A DNA stretch of 49,786 bases from Nonomuraea maritima (GTDB lineage: Bacteria; Actinomycetota; Actinomycetes; Streptosporangiales; Streptosporangiaceae), in assembly GCF_900100395.1 (NCBI RefSeq), contig NZ_FNFB01000034.1, positions 31,360-81,145 on the forward strand, given 5' to 3'. The notes beneath the pieces are model-generated. The model was not told where the DNA came from. It did not search any database and saw only the letters and a program-made list of their open reading frames with translations. Shown in pieces: positions 1 to 7,716 of the stretch. The position numbers were made by a program, and so were the translations under genes. How positions within the stretch are numbered: the first letter of the stretch is position 1; every line of letters begins with the position of its first letter.

Positions 1-479
1 CCCGAACCCTCACCATCACGCTCGAACAACGACCGCTCACGCCCGGACGGCTCGTGATCGCCGGGCTCGAAGAGTGACCGCCCACGCGTGGGCAGCGCCC
101 CAGGCCTCTGGTCGCCGCGCTCGAACAGGGACCGCCCGCCCACGGGTCGCTCGTCCGCCGGCTGGGCCTCACGATCGGACGCGGGTCGCTCGTCCGCCCC
201 CTGGCCGCGCTCGGACAGCGACGGCCCGGCTGCGGGACGGCCCTCCGACCGGTGACCCGGGTCGAACAGGGACGGCCCGCGTCCAGGCTGCTGGGCCGGG
301 GCCTCGCCGGCCTGCCGGTCGGGCGCCGCCGGCTCGGTGGCGCCGCGATTCGGCGCGTGCGGCCGGTCGCCGCCGTCGGAGGCGGCGTCGTCTCGACGCC
401 CCTCGTCGAGGTCGTCGTCGGTCACCGGGCGGAACTGCAACGTCTGCTCCGCGGGTGACTCGTGTCTCCCGTCATCCAT
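1..479 (-). CDS. Unknown disordered protein with SLFERG repeats (N-terminal part only)
   Basis: A reading frame opens with ATG at 479, eight bases after the cobA stop, and stays open for 159 codons to the window edge, so its C-terminus is missing. The visible part is polar, rich in Pro, Arg, Gly, Asp and Glu, and looks disordered. A short motif, (R/P)SL(F/S)(E/D)(R/P)G, recurs at about residues 69, 87, 117, 135 and 150, spaced mostly 15 to 18 residues apart. No catalytic motif or membrane segment is seen. Its position suggests co-transcription with cobA, and such tails often precede a folded domain that would lie outside this window. I do not recognise the family. The ribosome-binding site is weak, which fits translational coupling to cobA. 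Confidence 0.55.
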   Translation of the reverse strand, partial: MDDGRHESPAEQTLQFRPVTDDDLDEGRRDDAASDGGDRPHAPNRGATEPAAPDRQAGEAPAQQPGRGPSLFDPGHRSEGRPAAGPSLSERGQGADERPASDREAQPADERPVGGRSLFERGDQRPGALPTRGRSLFEPGDHEPSGRERSLFERDGEGS

Positions 480-487
480 GGCCGTGT

Positions 488-1720
488 TCACGGCAAGCGC
501 TCCGCTCGAACCATCTCGACCTCCTGGCCGACCCTCACGACGTCGCCGACGATGACGATCGCCGGTGGCCGTATCCCAGCCGCGGACACACGGTCGGCCA
601 CGGTGGAAAGCGAAGCGGTAACCGCCCGCTGGGTCGGAAGGGTACCGTCCTGCACCACCATTACGGGAGTCTCTGGCGAACGTCCGTAGCGGATGAGTGC
701 TTCTGCCACTTTTGGCAGGCGTTCGACGGCCATCAGGAGCACCAACGTGCCGTGGGAACGGGCTTGCGCGGGCCAGTCGACGGTGGATCGGGGGTCGTCG
801 GGCGCGACGTGGACGGAGATGACGTGGAACTCCTGGCTCACGCCTCGGTGGGTGACCGGGACCCCGGCGGCGGCGGGCACCGCGACCGCGCTGGTGATGC
901 CGGGCACGACGAGCACCGGGATGCCGGCCTCGGCGCACGCGATCATCTCTTCGCCGCCGCGCCCGAACACGAACGGGTCGCCGCCCTTGAGCCGGACGAC
1001 GAACTTGCCCTGGCGGGCGCGGTCGACGAGCAGCTCGTTGATCGTCTCCTGCGGCAGCGACCTGCCGTAAGGGACCTTGGCCGCGTCGACCAGCTCGACG
1101 TCGGGGGCGAGCTCGTCGAGCAGTGCGCGCGGCGCGAGCCGGTCGGCGACCACCACGTCGGCCTGGGCGAGCAGCTGCCGCCCGCGTACGGAGATGAGGC
1201 CGGGGTCGCCGGGGCCGCCGCCGACGAGGGCGACGCCCACGGGCTTGGTGCGGTTGCGCCGCGCGTCGACGGTGCCGTCACGCAGGGCCTCGACGACCGC
1301 GTCGCGGATGCCCGCGGCCCGGCGCGGGTCGCCGCCCGCGGTGACGGCCACCGTGATCTCGCCGACCCGGCCGGAGGCTGGTGTCCAGGCCGCGGCGGCG
1401 TCCTTGTCGTCGGCGCGTACGCACCACACGCGTTTGGCCTCCGCCTCGGCGGCGACCGCGGTGTTGACGGCCCGGTCGTCGGTGCAGGCCTGCACGAGCC
1501 AGGCGCCGTCGCAGTCGCCGACCTCGTACGGTCGCGCGTGCCAGGTGACCCGGCCGGTGGCGATCAGGTCGTCGAGGGCCGGCGTGACGGACGGCGACAC
1601 GACGGTGACCTCCGCACCGGCATCGAGCAGCGCGGGGACCCGCCGCTGTGCGACGCGGCCCCCGCCCACCACGAGAACCCGGCGGCCGGAGAGCCGCAGG
1701 CCGAGGAGGTATGGGCCCAT
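488..1720 (-). CDS. cobA: Uroporphyrinogen-III C-methyltransferase fused to precorrin-2 dehydrogenase-like domain
   Basis: This fused enzyme makes precorrin-2 by two SAM-dependent methylations of uroporphyrinogen III and can probably oxidise it to sirohydrochlorin, feeding the adjacent cobalamin genes. The first ~190 residues are a CysG-N/Met8-like Rossmann domain (RRVLVVGGGRVAQRR; EVTVVSPS). The rest is a SUMT domain with VGGGPGDPGLISVRG and KGGDPFVFGRGGEE. The length (about 410 residues) fits fused actinobacterial CobA proteins. I chose the ATG at 1720 because GGGAG lies nine bases upstream; an in-frame start at 1747 adds nine residues. It lies 80 bases after speB, in the same direction. 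Confidence 0.92.
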   Translation of the reverse strand: MGPYLLGLRLSGRRVLVVGGGRVAQRRVPALLDAGAEVTVVSPSVTPALDDLIATGRVTWHARPYEVGDCDGAWLVQACTDDRAVNTAVAAEAEAKRVWCVRADDKDAAAAWTPASGRVGEITVAVTAGGDPRRAAGIRDAVVEALRDGTVDARRNRTKPVGVALVGGGPGDPGLISVRGRQLLAQADVVVADRLAPRALLDELAPDVELVDAAKVPYGRSLPQETINELLVDRARQGKFVVRLKGGDPFVFGRGGEEMIACAEAGIPVLVVPGITSAVAVPAAAGVPVTHRGVSQEFHVISVHVAPDDPRSTVDWPAQARSHGTLVLLMAVERLPKVAEALIRYGRSPETPVMVVQDGTLPTQRAVTASLSTVADRVSAAGIRPPAIVIVGDVVRVGQEVEMVRAERLP

Positions 1721-1800
1721 GGGGGGAATCTCCCGTTCGCGAAGCATGTGTTAAGGAACTCAACCTACCGGCTTTGACGGTGACGTTCGCTGCGCATCAA

Positions 1801-2814
1801 TCAACGGCCGTCGAGCAGCGGCTGACGCGGATCCCAGCGTGGCCCGCCCTCGTCGTCCTTGCGGCGTCTGGCCATCGCTGACAGAGCCTCCAGGATAACC
1901 CGGTTGCCGAGGTAGGCGGTGATGTCCGCGTGATCGTAGGGCGGCGCGACCTCGACGACCTCCATCCCGGCCACCGGGAGCTCGTAGCAGATCCGGCGTA
2001 CGGCGTCGAGCAGCTGCCGGGCCGTGAGCCCGCCCGGCTCCGGGGTGCCGGTGCCGGGGGCGTGCCCGGGGTCGCAGACGTCGATGTCCACCGACAGGAA
2101 GACCTGGTCGCATTCGTCGAGCGCGATCCGGAACGACTCCGTGAGGCATTCGTCCAGCCCGCGCGCCACGATCTCGGTCATCTCGTAGGAGCGCATGTTC
2201 TGGGTGGCCATCCAGCTCAGCGTCTCCGGCTCGGGCCAGTAGCCGCGCAGCCCGAGCTGCAGGAACCGGTCGCCCCTGATCGCGCCGGACTCGATGAGCC
2301 GCCGCATGGGCTGGCCGTGGCCGTACAGGTGGCCGAAGGTGATGTCGCCGGTGTCGGCGTGGGCGTCGAAGTGGATCATGGAGGTGCGGCCCGGCGCGTA
2401 CGCCCGCGCGGTGCCCCGCGCGTCGGGCAGCGCGACGGTGTGGTCGCCGCCGAGCACCAGCGGGATCGCGCCCGAGGCGGCGATCCTGTGCACGGCCTCC
2501 TCGATCGCGGCCAGCGAGCCCTCCACGTCGCCCGAGTAGCACTCGACGTCGCCCGCGTCGAGCACGCGCAGGTCGCGCAGGGCGTCGACGCGCAGCGCGA
2601 GGCTCGGCCGGGAACCGTCGTGAGGCAGGTAGCACGCCTGGCGCAGGGCCGACGGGCCGAACCTGGCGCCCGGCCGGTTGGAGGTGCCGCCGTCGAACGG
2701 CGCCCCGATGATCACCACGTCGGCGTCCGCGTAGCTCGCCGGGTCGCCGACGTCGCAGCGGTCTACCCCCAGGAACGTGAGGTCGGGGCCGTACATCGAT
2801 CCGTATCGGGACAT
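1801..2814 (-). CDS. speB: Agmatinase/ureohydrolase family protein
   Basis: A Mn-dependent ureohydrolase of the arginase/agmatinase family, 337 residues, the usual size. Agmatinase converts agmatine to putrescine and urea. The metal-binding signatures are all present: GGDHTVALP, HFDAHADTG and SVDIDVCDPGHAPGTGTPEPGG, as is the N-terminal IGAPFDGGTSNRPGARFGP typical of actinobacterial SpeB-like proteins. Substrate cannot be fixed from sequence: guanidinobutyrate or another guanidino compound is possible. The gene sits between cobT (10-base gap) and cobA (80-base gap) in the same direction, so it is probably transcribed with cobalamin genes although it has no known role in that pathway. Confidence 0.88.
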   Translation of the reverse strand: MSRYGSMYGPDLTFLGVDRCDVGDPASYADADVVIIGAPFDGGTSNRPGARFGPSALRQACYLPHDGSRPSLALRVDALRDLRVLDAGDVECYSGDVEGSLAAIEEAVHRIAASGAIPLVLGGDHTVALPDARGTARAYAPGRTSMIHFDAHADTGDITFGHLYGHGQPMRRLIESGAIRGDRFLQLGLRGYWPEPETLSWMATQNMRSYEMTEIVARGLDECLTESFRIALDECDQVFLSVDIDVCDPGHAPGTGTPEPGGLTARQLLDAVRRICYELPVAGMEVVEVAPPYDHADITAYLGNRVILEALSAMARRRKDDEGGPRWDPRQPLLDGR

Positions 2815-2824
2815 CTGCCCATCA

Positions 2825-3937
2825 TCACACGGGCTTTTCGGTCACTCCCGCCGAGTCGAAGGTCGCGACCTCGTGCATGACGCGTACCGCCGCGCACACC
2901 ATCGGGTGGGCGAGCAGGCCGCCCGTGCCCTCGCCCAGGCGCAGCTCCAGGTCGACCAGCGGGCGCAGCCCGAGGTGGTCGAGGGCCGCGGCGTGGCCGG
3001 GCTCGACCGAGCGGTGGCCCGCCACGCAGTGGTCGATCGAATCGGGGGCGAGCGCGGCGGCGGCCAGCGCGGCGGCGCCGGCGATGACGCCGTCGAGGAT
3101 CACCGGCACCCGGGCGGCCGCGCCGGCGAGGATGAATCCGGCGATGGCCGCGTGCTCGAGGCCGCCGACGGCGGCGAGCGCCCGCAGCGCCTCGCCGGGC
3201 GCGCCAGTACCAGGCAGCCCAGCGCCCGGCAGCCCAGTGCCCGGCAGCCCAGTGCCGGGCAGCGCGTTGACGCGCAGCGCCTCGCGGACGACCTCGACCT
3301 TGCGCTCGTACGTCTCGTCGTCGACGCCGGTGCCGCGTCCGGTCACCCCGGCCGGGTCCTTCCCGGTGAAGACGGCGACGAGCGCGGCGGAGGCGGTGGT
3401 GTTGGCGATGCCCATGTCGCCGGTGATCAGGCAGCGCGCGCCGCCGGCGATCAGGTCGCGGGCCACGACGATGCCCGCCTCCAGCGCGTGCAGGACCTCG
3501 TCGGCGCTCATGGCGGGGCCCTCGGTCATGTCGGCGGTGCCGTACGCGACCTTCTTGCCGACGAGGCCGGTCGCGTCGGGCAGGTCGGCGGCGACGCCCA
3601 CGTCGACGACGGTCACGGACGCCCCGGTCTGGGCGGCGAAGGCGTTGGCCACCGCGCCGCCGGCCAGGAAGTTGGCGACCATCTGGACGGTGACCTCCTG
3701 CGGCCACGGGCTGACGCCGCGCGCGTGGACGCCGTGGTCGGCGGCGAAGATCGCGAGGGCCGCCGGCTGCGGCAGCGGCGGCGGGCTGACACCGGCCGCA
3801 CCCGCGAGCCGTACCGCCACCTCTTCGAGCACGCCGAGCGAGCCGCGCGGCTTGGTGAGGCGGTCCTGGTGCGCGCGGGCCTCGGCGAGCGCGACGGGGT
3901 CGGCGGGACGGATCGCGGCGATCGTCTCAGCGAGCAC
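2825..3937 (-). CDS. cobT: Nicotinate-nucleotide-dimethylbenzimidazole phosphoribosyltransferase
   Basis: CobT activates the lower ligand of cobalamin by transferring ribose phosphate from nicotinate mononucleotide to 5,6-dimethylbenzimidazole, giving alpha-ribazole phosphate. Family hallmarks are LTKPRGSLGVLEE near residue 28, FAADHGVHARGVSPWPQEVT near 64, GDMGIANTTASAA near 173 and the C-terminal LGEGTGGLLAHP, whose Glu is the expected catalytic base. At 370 residues it is slightly longer than usual because of a Gly/Leu/Pro repeat insertion at residues 226-247. Its start overlaps the end of cbiX by 11 bases, indicating coupled translation. Confidence 0.93.
   Translation of the reverse strand: MLAETIAAIRPADPVALAEARAHQDRLTKPRGSLGVLEEVAVRLAGAAGVSPPPLPQPAALAIFAADHGVHARGVSPWPQEVTVQMVANFLAGGAVANAFAAQTGASVTVVDVGVAADLPDATGLVGKKVAYGTADMTEGPAMSADEVLHALEAGIVVARDLIAGGARCLITGDMGIANTTASAALVAVFTGKDPAGVTGRGTGVDDETYERKVEVVREALRVNALPGTGLPGTGLPGAGLPGTGAPGEALRALAAVGGLEHAAIAGFILAGAAARVPVILDGVIAGAAALAAAALAPDSIDHCVAGHRSVEPGHAAALDHLGLRPLVDLELRLGEGTGGLLAHPMVCAAVRVMHEVATFDSAGVTEKPV
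3197..3262 (-). repeat. 15-bp tandem repeat inside cobT encoding LPGTG units
   Basis: About four imperfect copies of a 15-bp unit (CCCGGCAGCCCAGTG on the plus strand) encode LPGTG/LPGAG pentapeptides. The unit is a multiple of three, so copy number can change without breaking the frame. It sits after a predicted helix (VREALRVNA) and before LRALAAVGG, probably as a flexible surface loop. Confidence 0.85.
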
Positions 3938-4793
3938 GGGCTGCCTCCTCGGGAACGAGTCGCAGAGCTTCCTCGTAACGATCGATGACGACGTCGGCCA
4001 GGGTCTCGCAGTCGCCGATCACCTCGGCGCAGCGGATGTCGAGGTCGGGGTGGCCGGCGCCGTACGCGAGCGCCTGCGCCCACACGCGCTCCAGCGATCC
4101 GCCCGCGAACAGCAGGTACGGAACCACGATCACGCGCTTGGCGCCCAGGCGGCGGCAGCGTTCGAGCCCGCCGGGGACTCCGGGCGGGGTGACCGACACG
4201 AACGCGGTCTCGACGGTCATGAAGTCGTAGGCGTGCGTCTCCCAGAACAGCCGCGAGACGCGGTGGACCTCGGCGTTGGCGGTCGCGTCGGTGGAACCCT
4301 CGCCGACGAGGACGACCGCGGTCTCCCCCGGCTCGACGTGGCCGTGCGGGTCGTCGTGGGCGGGGACGTCGATGGCCCGCAGCCGGGGCCTGGCACCGAC
4401 GAGTTCGAGCGCGCGCGGCTTCGTGACCTCGTCGGCGGCCTCCTTGAGCCGTTCGGCCAGGAGGGCGAGCACGCGGGGGTCGGGGCCGAGGGGGCGGCCG
4501 TAGTCGTACTCGAGGGTGGGGTGGCGCTGCTGTTCCATGGCCAGCGCGACGGACAGGTCGTCACCGGCCCGGCTCAGGCTCAGCGGCATCGCGACGAGCC
4601 GGTGGTGTCCCCGGGCGACCAGGGAGGCGACGGATTCGCTCAGCCGGGGCGTGGCCCGCTCCAGGTAACCACCCGATACGTCGGCGCCCGTCTGGTCGAG
4701 GCGGCAGCGCAGACGGTGGACGAACCGGCCGAACTCCGCGGCGTAGGCGTCGTCCTGGGAGCCCTGCCCGATGAGCAGGAGGGGCGGCTTCAT
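3927..4793 (-). CDS. cbiX: CbiX-like sirohydrochlorin chelatase lacking the usual catalytic histidines
   Basis: A two-domain CbiX-type protein of 288 residues; CbiX inserts cobalt (or iron) into sirohydrochlorin. The N-terminal domain begins PPLLLIGQGSQDD, where the family normally has GHGS/T with a metal-binding His, so Gln occupies position 10. The second expected His, in the strand AMPLSLSRAGDD near residue 78, is an Asp. The C-terminal half repeats the fold (VVLVGEGSTDATANAEV; VIVVPYLLFAGGSLERVWAQ). The gene overlaps cobT by 11 bases and follows cobL after 69 bases. The family call is good; metal-chelatase activity is less certain. It may be a divergent but active long-form CbiX. Confidence 0.82.
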   Translation of the reverse strand: MKPPLLLIGQGSQDDAYAAEFGRFVHRLRCRLDQTGADVSGGYLERATPRLSESVASLVARGHHRLVAMPLSLSRAGDDLSVALAMEQQRHPTLEYDYGRPLGPDPRVLALLAERLKEAADEVTKPRALELVGARPRLRAIDVPAHDDPHGHVEPGETAVVLVGEGSTDATANAEVHRVSRLFWETHAYDFMTVETAFVSVTPPGVPGGLERCRRLGAKRVIVVPYLLFAGGSLERVWAQALAYGAGHPDLDIRCAEVIGDCETLADVVIDRYEEALRLVPEEAARAR

Positions 4794-4862
4794 GGTGGGG
4801 ATCTCCGGTGCAAGGGATTTAGGTCACGCGAGGATAACCGATGGGCACCGGCACGGAACAGG

Positions 4863-6041
4863 TCATGTCATACGCAACGGTGTGGCATGCACCACGAAGA
4901 AGGGGTCGGCCTCGACCAGGCGGTGAGCGCCGTCGGGGTCGAGAACCAGCCGGGACGCGGCAATCCGGGTGCCGGCACCGTCATAGCCGTTCTCCCGCAG
5001 CCGCTCCAGGACCTTCACCACCTCTTCCACCTGCCGCAACACGCACACCATGACCCTCGGGCGGCGCGCGGCGCAGGCGGCCACCACGTCGGGGCCGCCG
5101 CCGCCCACGTGGACGGCGTCGGGGTCGGGCAGCGGCTCCAGCGCCGCCGGCGCGTGCCCTCTCGTCAGGGCCACCTTGACGCCGCGTTCGAGCACGTTCG
5201 CGCGCAGCCCGGCGCACAGTTCCCCGTCGCGCTCGACGGCCATGACGGCCGCACCCAGCCGGGCGCACTCGACGGCGATCTCTCCGCGTCCTGCGCCGAC
5301 GTCCCAGACCAGGTCGCCGAGCCGCGGGCCGAGCTTGGCCAGCACGTACGCCCTGACCTCGGCCGGGACCCCGCTCTCTGACGGCAGCGCCCACTCCTGC
5401 GGCCCAGGACGGGCGCCCGCCACCCAGCTGCGCTCCTTCGGCGGCCGGTGCAGCGGGTCGAGGACGAGGACCACGTCGGGGTCCTTCCACGGCCGGGTGG
5501 TGGCCTCGCCCATGCGGCTGTGGGTGACGCGCTCGTCGGGACCGCCGAGGTCCTCGCAGACGATGAGCGCTCTGGGCGTGGTGGGCGCGAGTTCCCTGGC
5601 GATCTCGGCCGGGCTGACGCCGGGGGCGACGACCAGCGCGACCTTCGGGTGGGCGCGGCAGGCGTTGACGACCTTCGCCAGCTGCTCCGGGCCCGACGGG
5701 GCGACGACCAGCGCGTCCTCCCAGTTGAGCCCGGCGCGGGCGAAGGCGCGGGTGATCGGCGACGTGGCGGGCAGGACGTCCGGTTCGATGCCGTGGGCGC
5801 GCAGGGCGCGGACGACGCCGAAGAAGCCGGGGTCGCCGTCGGTGAGGACGGCAAGGGGGCCTTCGCCGTGTTCGAGGTGTTCGTCGACGGTGTGCACCAG
5901 GGCCTCGTCGGTGACGGTGGGGGCGGTGAGTGCGAGCCGGCGGACGAGGTCGTCGGGGCCCACGACGAGCGCGGCCTCCCGCAGCCGGGACACCGCCTCG
6001 GCCGACAGCTCGGATCCGTCCCACCCGACCACCGTGATCAT
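4863..6041 (-). CDS. cobL: Precorrin-6Y C5,15-methyltransferase (decarboxylating), CbiE-CbiT fusion
   Basis: CobL methylates precorrin-6B at C5 and C15 and decarboxylates the C12 acetate side chain. The N-terminal CbiE half starts MITVVGWDGSELSAEAVSRL and contains the tetrapyrrole-methylase loop DGDPGFFG. The C-terminal CbiT half is a class I SAM methyltransferase with LVWDVGAGRGEIAVECARLG and the glycine-rich DAVHVGGGGPDVV. Length is about 392 residues, as expected for the fusion. I chose the ATG at 6041, preceded by GGTGAGGCGC, because family homology begins there; in-frame starts at 6059 and 6092 are possible. It is the first gene of the cobalamin block in its direction. No cobalamin riboswitch consensus was seen upstream. 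Confidence 0.92.
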   Translation of the reverse strand: MITVVGWDGSELSAEAVSRLREAALVVGPDDLVRRLALTAPTVTDEALVHTVDEHLEHGEGPLAVLTDGDPGFFGVVRALRAHGIEPDVLPATSPITRAFARAGLNWEDALVVAPSGPEQLAKVVNACRAHPKVALVVAPGVSPAEIARELAPTTPRALIVCEDLGGPDERVTHSRMGEATTRPWKDPDVVLVLDPLHRPPKERSWVAGARPGPQEWALPSESGVPAEVRAYVLAKLGPRLGDLVWDVGAGRGEIAVECARLGAAVMAVERDGELCAGLRANVLERGVKVALTRGHAPAALEPLPDPDAVHVGGGGPDVVAACAARRPRVMVCVLRQVEEVVKVLERLRENGYDGAGTRIAASRLVLDPDGAHRLVEADPFFVVHATPLRMT

Positions 6042-6152
6042 GCGCCTCACCGTCCTCATCTCCAGAGTGACGGCTGACGCGCGCTTGCACAAAGGGTCGC
6101 GGGGGTCAGGCCGGTGTCCCTTGCCCCCCGGGTCACTTCGGTGCGGGACCGC

Positions 6153-7232
6153 TCAGTGCAGGTCCGACGGGACGAGGCTGTAGACGATCAGGTCGTCGCC
6201 GGCGAGCGAGGCCCGCGCCACGCCCTCGCGGACGAAGCCGGCCTTCTCCGCCACCCGCTGCGAGGCGGGGTTGGCGACGGAGGCGCGCAGCTGGAGCCTG
6301 CGGAAGCCGTGCTGGTCGAACAGCCAGCGCGCGATGGCCCGCACGGCCTCGCCCGCGTACCCGTTGCCCCGCGCCCACGGCGCGGTCATGTAGCCGACCT
6401 CGGCGGTCCTGCCGTGCCAGTCGATGTCGCGCAGGTCGACGTTCACCACGAACCGGCCGCTCGCCAGCTCCTCGACCGCCCAGGCGATGCCGTGGCCCCG
6501 CACGCGCATCCGTTCGGTGGCCGCCAGCAACGCGTGCGCGTGCGCCTCGGTGTAGCCGCGCGGCACGCCCGTCATGGCCTGGGTCAGCGGGTCGGCGGCG
6601 GTGGCGGCCAGGTCGGGGACGTCGGCCTCGGACGGGGCCCGCAGCAGCAGCCGCTCGGTCCGCACCTGCTCCCTGGGCAGCACGGGGCAGGGCCGGCCGT
6701 CGTCGTCGCGCAGCAGGCCGAAGACCACCAGGTCGTGCGGCCCGTCGTCCTCCAGCTCGGCGCCACGCAGCACGCCTTCCCAGGTGAAGCCGGACTTCTG
6801 GGCGACGCTGAGCGAGGCGAGGTTGTCCAGGTCGGCGGTCAGGGTGACCCGGCGCAGCTGCGTGGTGCCGAACACCCACGCGGTCAGCGTGCGGACGGCT
6901 TCGGTGGCGTAGCCGCGGTTGCGGTAGAGGGGGTGGACGCCGTAGCCGACCTCGGTCGTGCCCGCCGTCCACGAGGTCTTGAACAGGCTGATCGCGCCCA
7001 CGATGAGGCCCTCGGCGTCGACCATCGCCAGGTGGACGCCCTGGCCGGAGCGGCGCAGCTCGTCCACGCCGGTCGCGAGCCACTGCGGGACGCCGGAGGC
7101 GTGGGCGGGGGCGCCCGGAGGCAGGAACCGGACCTCGGAGCTGATGATCGACCGGATCCTGCGCTCGTCCTGGGGGCCGAAGGGCCGCAGCGTCAGTCGA
7201 GGCGCGGGGATGCGTACGTCGCTGTCGATCAC
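6153..7232 (-). CDS. Tandem GNAT-family N-acetyltransferase
   Basis: Two complete RimJ/RimL-type GNAT domains in one polypeptide of about 359 residues. Domain 1 starts PRLTLRPFGPQDERR and has the acetyl-CoA loop YGVHPLYRNRGYATEAV. Domain 2 starts VRTERLLLRAPSEADV and has YMTAPWARGNGYAGEAV. Both end with the family signature (AQKSGFTWEGVLR; AEKAGFVREGVAR). Substrates cannot be told; homologues acetylate ribosomal protein N-termini, small molecules or antibiotics. The frame is open further upstream, but homology starts at the GTG at 7232 (VIDSDVRIPAP), so I used that; no strong ribosome-binding site supports it. It is divergent from the DUF2795 gene. Confidence 0.85.
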   Translation of the reverse strand: MIDSDVRIPAPRLTLRPFGPQDERRIRSIISSEVRFLPPGAPAHASGVPQWLATGVDELRRSGQGVHLAMVDAEGLIVGAISLFKTSWTAGTTEVGYGVHPLYRNRGYATEAVRTLTAWVFGTTQLRRVTLTADLDNLASLSVAQKSGFTWEGVLRGAELEDDGPHDLVVFGLLRDDDGRPCPVLPREQVRTERLLLRAPSEADVPDLAATAADPLTQAMTGVPRGYTEAHAHALLAATERMRVRGHGIAWAVEELASGRFVVNVDLRDIDWHGRTAEVGYMTAPWARGNGYAGEAVRAIARWLFDQHGFRRLQLRASVANPASQRVAEKAGFVREGVARASLAGDDLIVYSLVPSDLH

Positions 7233-7305
7233 GTCGGCAGCGTACAGCCGCGATGTTTGCCCAGGAAAGTGGGGGTAGGGGCGCGTTGAGAGGGGTGTGA
7301 TCGCC

Positions 7306-7710
7306 ATGCAACGTGGGAGCGACAAGCACGGACCCCGCCTGGACGACCAGCAGAAACATGAGACCCAGGGCTTGGTGCGCGGCAACGGTCCGACGCACGC
7401 CGAGGAGTGGAAGGAGCCCGAGGCCATGCCGTCCAGCGGCGAGGAGCCGATGCAGTCGTACCCGCCAGGACACGGGCCCGGCGTGCCGGACGGCATGACC
7501 CCGCGGGACGTGAACCTCCGCAGCGACCTGGCCAAATGGCTCAGCGAAACCCACTGGCCGCGGTCCAAGCAGGAGCTGCTGCGGCGCGCGCGGCGGCAGG
7601 GCGCTCCCGACCGGGTGCTCGACCTGGTGGAGTCGCTGCCCGAGCGGAACTTCACGAACATGGCCGACATCGCCCGGTCCCTCGGCATCGGGGTCGAGAA
7701 AGGCAGGTGA
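7306..7710 (+). CDS. DUF2795 domain protein
   Basis: A 134-residue hydrophilic protein. The first ~65 residues are polar and probably disordered; the C-terminal ~65 residues match the DUF2795 pattern (NLRSDLAKWLSETHWPRSKQELLRRARRQGAPDRVLDLVESLPERNF in outline: a helix, a short linker, then a helix ending in LPER). The biochemical function of DUF2795 is unknown. The ATG at 7306 has GAGAGGGG about ten bases upstream; a GTG at 7297 is too close to that site. It ends six bases before the baeRF-like gene, so the two are one transcription unit. Confidence 0.8.
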   Translation: MQRGSDKHGPRLDDQQKHETQGLVRGNGPTHAEEWKEPEAMPSSGEEPMQSYPPGHGPGVPDGMTPRDVNLRSDLAKWLSETHWPRSKQELLRRARRQGAPDRVLDLVESLPERNFTNMADIARSLGIGVEKGR

Positions 7711-7716
7711 TCGCCC

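Noticed and set aside
74..1777. A 567-codon plus-strand open frame at the left end
   Set aside because: It is antisense to cobA and to the partial SLFERG protein and contains only Arg/Gly/Ala-rich sequence.
2877..5381. An 834-codon plus-strand open frame
   Set aside because: It lies antisense to cobT, cbiX and cobL, each of which has clear conserved motifs.
4794..6152. Cobalamin riboswitch near cobL or cbiX
   Set aside because: I looked for the B12-box and core consensus in 4794-4862 and 6042-6152 on the minus strand and found neither. A covariance-model scan would settle this.
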